Shown one piece after another: positions 59,993-64,000 of a stretch of 64,000 nucleotides of DNA. The stretch covers positions 93,240-157,239 of the forward strand of contig JAGVAD010000016.1 in the NCBI GenBank assembly GCA_020060465.1. Direction: 5' to 3'. Source of the stretch: Anaerolineales bacterium (lineage in GTDB: Bacteria; Chloroflexota; Anaerolineae; Anaerolineales; UBA4823). The translations under genes were made by a program, and so were the position numbers. A model generated the notes under the pieces. The model was not told where the DNA came from. It made no database searches and saw only the letters and a list, made by a program, of their open reading frames with translations. Every line of letters begins with the position of its first letter. Position 1 is the stretch's first letter.

Positions 59993-61222
59993 CTAAGCTG
60001 CTTCCAGGCTGGGGGTTTTAAGCGCCGGGAGTTGATATTGATAGCGGGGCAATTCTTCGCTGGAGAAGCCCACCAGGCTACGAAAATGCTCTGCAAAGGA
60101 TGCTGGCGGAGTTTGATAATGCGGCGGGAGGATTTTGATGTCATACACCGATTCGTTAGGGTCTTGGGTGATCTCCTGCGTGGAGGTAACTTTCAGGTTG
60201 CGCAGATCGAAGGCAATCAGCTCGCGCTTGCTACCCATGAGCAACGTATGCTCATCGAGTTGGGTCACGCCGCGCAAAAAGCCATCCGTGACTTTGGTGG
60301 TAGATAGGATTTTGCCGTTTTGCGGCTGAAAGCGCACTATTTCGCCAGTGGTGGTGTTGAGATATACGACTGTTTGATCGTGCAACGCCAGCAGGCTGTG
60401 GCTGGGAACCGTGGCGCCGTCCAGCGACAAGACGAGGCGGTGCGCGCCGTCGGGTGCGATGCGCACCACCGCCGAACGCGCCCGCGCCGGCTGGACGAGC
60501 AGATCGCTATGCATGTTCTTTTTCATCCCTAAAGCGGAACGTAGCCTGCGGTTGACTGCCAGCAGCGCCGGCCAGATGCCGGCTTTAACCAGACGGCTCT
60601 TGATATAGAGCAGGGTCGAAAATTTTGTACCTAACACCAGCCCCATTGAAGCCAACAGACTGCCATCTGCCAGCCGACAGACGCTGTTGACGTGGGCGCG
60701 GTCATAGGTTTCTTCTTCATGAGTGCGCGGGTCGCGAAATTCAATCGCGCCCTGAATGACTTGTTCCGGGCGTAAAATGATCGGCGGTTTCCATTCCAAA
60801 GCGCGGATCGCCGGGGAGGGATTGCGCAGGTAGTAGTGCTGGAGCAAATTGCCGGAAAGATCGAACTGTAACAACAAGTCGTTGCGGGCCGCCGTTGCCC
60901 ACAGTGTATCGCCGTCAAATAGCACGTCGTGAATAGCCGCCGCCGATGGGTGCGAGATGATGCCTAATAGATTCCATTGCGGATCATAGCGGTAGATCAC
61001 CGAGGCGTTGGCGATGGCAATCTGATCGTCGCGTACGCTGACGCCGCGGCTGCCGCGCATTCCACCGCGCGGGTTGGTATCTACCTCGCGGTATGCTGGT
61101 TCGTTCATGATGCTGCGCTGCAATACTCGACCTTTTTCGGCTTCTACCAGGTAAATATATCCCGAAGGTTCGGTATAAGGCGTATGGCGGCGGATGGAAG
61201 TTACCAGTAAGCGAGTGGTCAT
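59993..61222 (-). CDS. Beta-propeller-like protein, copy B (function unknown)
   Basis: RYDPQWNLLGIISHPS; LLQFDLSGNLLQHYY; DPNESVYDIKILPPHYQTPPASFAEHF; paralog of 57872..59083. Confidence 0.7.
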   Translation of the reverse strand: MTTRLLVTSIRRHTPYTEPSGYIYLVEAEKGRVLQRSIMNEPAYREVDTNPRGGMRGSRGVSVRDDQIAIANASVIYRYDPQWNLLGIISHPSAAAIHDVLFDGDTLWATAARNDLLLQFDLSGNLLQHYYLRNPSPAIRALEWKPPIILRPEQVIQGAIEFRDPRTHEEETYDRAHVNSVCRLADGSLLASMGLVLGTKFSTLLYIKSRLVKAGIWPALLAVNRRLRSALGMKKNMHSDLLVQPARARSAVVRIAPDGAHRLVLSLDGATVPSHSLLALHDQTVVYLNTTTGEIVRFQPQNGKILSTTKVTDGFLRGVTQLDEHTLLMGSKRELIAFDLRNLKVTSTQEITQDPNESVYDIKILPPHYQTPPASFAEHFRSLVGFSSEELPRYQYQLPALKTPSLEAA

Positions 61223-61234
61223 GATGAGTTGCTC

Positions 61235-62353
61235 TCACTCCTTGTTTGAGGGGGTTTGTCCAGGACGCGGTAAGCCAGTCAACTGCTCATACACTTCCAG
61301 ATGGCGGTTGATTGCCCGGTCAAGGGAAAAGGTCTCGCATACATATTGATAGCCTTGTTCAGCGAGAGAGCGCCAGCGGTCATTTTCGAGCAGGTAACGC
61401 AAGCCAGCGGCGAAGTCATCGTCGCGCGCCTGGTAGCCAAAGCGGGAGGCAAAACCGTCGGGGTCCACGGCGCTGAGGATGGCGCAGCCGTGAGCGCAAG
61501 CCTCGATGAAGGCGTTGGGTAAGCCTTCACGGGCGGCGGTATTTATCAAAATCCAGCTCTTGCCCAGCAGTTGCGATAGTTCGTTGCTACGGAACTGGTC
61601 TATAAAGCCTAATAGCTCCAGGTTGGGCAAATCGCCGTAGGCGCGGCGCAGATATTGATCGTATTCAGCGTTGCGGCTCTGTCCGGCAGCCAGAAAGCGC
61701 ACTTCAGGGAAAGCGCGTGCCAGCTCGAAGAACAACTCCGGGCGCTTGCGTTTATCCCAGCGTGAGACAAAACAAACCGTGGGCGTTGGCGCTTTCTCGA
61801 TGCGTAGCGGTATTTCAACTGGCGTGGGGAGAAACTCAGGGTCCGCTTCCAGGTTGTACTTGGCGCGCGCTTTGGGGATGATCATGTGGGCGGCGGCGAA
61901 GCGGGCGTGCGCCCGGCGGACAGCTTGCTGCACCAATGGATTGTCTTCGTACAACCAGTTAGCGATCACTTGGGCGGGGTTGAGCGACGGCAGGCGGAAC
62001 TCGGTGCGCCAGTCTTGCGCGTCGCGCGGATCGCGAAAGGTGACGATATGTTTGCGATCCGGCATGGCGCGCATCGCCAGATAGGTGCCTAACGAAGGTT
62101 CTTCGGAATGATAAATGTCCGCGTCCGCCTGGCGAAAGAGCGCGCTGGCGGTCAGGAAGTCGCGAGGTTTAAAGCTCAGCACGCGAATGCCATCTAACAT
62201 CTCGACCGCGCCTTGCCCGGCGCGGCGCGGCGTCACCGCGGTGACCTGGACGCCGCGCTTGACCAGCTCGCGGCCAATGATGCGCGTGGCGCGGCCAAAA
62301 CCGCCGTATTTTCCCCAGGCGAAAATTTCCACCGAGATCAAACACACGCGCAT
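61235..62353 (-). CDS. Glycosyltransferase family 4
   Basis: GRATRIIGRELVKRGVQVTAVTPRRAGQG; FVSRWDKRKRPELFFELARAFPEVRFLAAG; EGLPNAFIEACAHGCAILS. Confidence 0.88.
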   Translation of the reverse strand: MRVCLISVEIFAWGKYGGFGRATRIIGRELVKRGVQVTAVTPRRAGQGAVEMLDGIRVLSFKPRDFLTASALFRQADADIYHSEEPSLGTYLAMRAMPDRKHIVTFRDPRDAQDWRTEFRLPSLNPAQVIANWLYEDNPLVQQAVRRAHARFAAAHMIIPKARAKYNLEADPEFLPTPVEIPLRIEKAPTPTVCFVSRWDKRKRPELFFELARAFPEVRFLAAGQSRNAEYDQYLRRAYGDLPNLELLGFIDQFRSNELSQLLGKSWILINTAAREGLPNAFIEACAHGCAILSAVDPDGFASRFGYQARDDDFAAGLRYLLENDRWRSLAEQGYQYVCETFSLDRAINRHLEVYEQLTGLPRPGQTPSNKE

Positions 62354-62354
62354 C

Positions 62355-63431
62355 TCAAGACTCCTTCACGTTTCCTGTCGCAGGTTCGGTTTCTTTTGGC
62401 TGGGTAGAACGCAATGCCCGGACGGCTTCGGTTATTCCGCCAGTCAGACTGATGATGACGCCGCGCACAAACAGCAAGAAAGAAAAGGCTAACGAAAGTT
62501 CTGCTCCCACTCCATACGTAGCCAGGAGCGCCACCAGAGTGGCTTCGCGGAGGCCTAACCCTCCGGCCACAGCGAATGGAAGCTGAGTGGCGAATAAGAC
62601 GACCGCCTGAATCCAGCCCATTTCCAGAAATCCGATCTCAATGCCCACCGCTTGGGCTATCACGACCCCTGATAGGATACCGCACATCACAGACGCCACC
62701 CCGGCAAAAACTGCCAGCAGCAAATCCAACGCCGGCATGTGTGCATAGGCAGACACCGCGACCAGGAATTTCTCCATCCGACGGGTCAATGGGCGCCAAA
62801 GAGGACGTTCCAAAAATTGGCCACCATGCGTTTTGAACCATTCGTACAAGGGAATACTTTTGCGAGTGACGAGGATCCAGCTCAGAATGATTCCCAAGAT
62901 GACGACGATGATCCAAAACAGATTGGCGCCCAGGCTTTTCACCTGACCAGCTAACATCCAAAACGCCAGGCCCGTGGTGAGCGTCAGGAAAGTTTCCAGG
63001 GAGCGGAAGAATGCCAGGGCAGCCAGCGATTCGGCCACCTTTCCGCCAGGCTGCGACAGACGATACCACCTCAACCCGCTGCCCACCAATGTGGTAGGGG
63101 TAAACTGCGAATAGAACTTTACCGCCAGATTGATTTCCAATATTTGCCAAAGATTGTGACGAATGCCCTGGTTGCGGGTGAGCGGCTCCATTTCGACCGC
63201 AGTCAACGCGGTGGATGCGAAGCTCAGCACCAGCCCAATCAGCAAATAAAGAGGATCGGCGGCCAGGATCGCCTGGACGACTTTATAAACTGGAACGATC
63301 CAAAAAAGAACGATAAATAACGCCAAGAGGAGCAGGATTTTGGTAATCCGGCGGGCGCGTTGGGCGGCGGTCGATTCGCCTCGTAAATACCAAAGGAAGA
63401 TGTTTTTTACCGACACAATCCAAGAGTCCAC
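62355..63431 (-). CDS. Lysylphosphatidylglycerol synthase TM region / UPF0104 family membrane protein
   Basis: Polytopic; NQGIRHNLWQILEINLAVKFYSQFTPTTLVGSGLRWYRL; FAVAGGLGLREATLVALLATYGV. Confidence 0.82.
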   Translation of the reverse strand: MDSWIVSVKNIFLWYLRGESTAAQRARRITKILLLLALFIVLFWIVPVYKVVQAILAADPLYLLIGLVLSFASTALTAVEMEPLTRNQGIRHNLWQILEINLAVKFYSQFTPTTLVGSGLRWYRLSQPGGKVAESLAALAFFRSLETFLTLTTGLAFWMLAGQVKSLGANLFWIIVVILGIILSWILVTRKSIPLYEWFKTHGGQFLERPLWRPLTRRMEKFLVAVSAYAHMPALDLLLAVFAGVASVMCGILSGVVIAQAVGIEIGFLEMGWIQAVVLFATQLPFAVAGGLGLREATLVALLATYGVGAELSLAFSFLLFVRGVIISLTGGITEAVRALRSTQPKETEPATGNVKES

Positions 63432-64000
63432 TCTTCAGGTTGCGGCTGGCAAGCGGCGCGTACGTGTGATCCGCCGGTCAACTCACAAATCCTGATTTTA
63501 GCACAGATTTATGCTTTGTTTGTGGCAGGCGAGCAGGCTTTTGCTCTTCCAGCATCCGCGGTAGGCCGGAAGGGATCTCGACTGCGTGAAGAAGATCCCA
63601 AATGCACGCAGGGCAGCATCTTTGCGCCTGGCTTTGGCAGAGTGGGCGCTGGCTCTGGTGAGACGGCTGCCTCCCTCGGCGCTGCCGGCGGACTTGGGTC
63701 TGCTGCCGTTCCTGTTTTTCTTCCTGGGGCATAGATGAAAACATGACATTTATCATGCATGTTATGGAAAATCTATATCTTGTATCGTCTCTGGAAGTCT
63801 TATAGAATGTTAACCTATTATTGTCTGAACAGGCATCTTTTTTCGCCACAAACGTTCCACTGGCCAGCCTCTCTTGTCCAATCTTCTTCCTCGACTACCG
63901 AAAGGCCGCTTTCTCCCATTGGCGCAGAGGTCGGTTTGCGGTCTAACCGTGACCTGCCCTGTATTTATATCGAAATTGTCCCGCATGACCTAAAAAGGCA

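Overview
A gene-dense chromosomal window of about 55 coding regions. Gene content and protein style suggest Chloroflexota/Anaerolineae (inference only, no marker search run). Left part, housekeeping and energy: truncated AP-endonuclease-like TIM barrel, dgkA, ybeY, PgpH-like 7TM-HD phosphohydrolase, yqeY, SbcD-like nuclease, NERD-FHA protein, sdhBADC, divergent Rieske / split cytochrome b with the second half fused to a two-heme cytochrome c, fused-permease ABC transporter, icd, Ca2+-type P-ATPase, and corA behind a long structured leader. Middle part: S9 peptidase, rnhB, GT2, NERD-like membrane protein, tRNA-Pro(TGG), methyltransferase, Vms1/eRF1-like release factor, a dense group of GAF/PAS/receiver/histidine-kinase proteins, nth, asparaginase II, degenerate metallo-beta-lactamase fold protein, holB, pcrA/uvrD, and tsaE-tsaB-rimI-udg. 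Right part, 44.1-63.4 kb: a surface-glycan cluster with two sulfotransferases, a nucleotide-sugar dehydrogenase, a uronate-epimerase-like SDR, a flippase, GT4 enzymes, four consecutive GT-C-like membrane proteins (two are tandem paralogs), and two paralogous beta-propeller-like proteins flanking a sulfotransferase. The best leads for undescribed biology are the sulfated-glycan cluster with its propeller-sulfotransferase-propeller module and the corA leader RNA with an 18-aa leader ORF. No CRISPR array, IS element, rRNA or prophage was seen.
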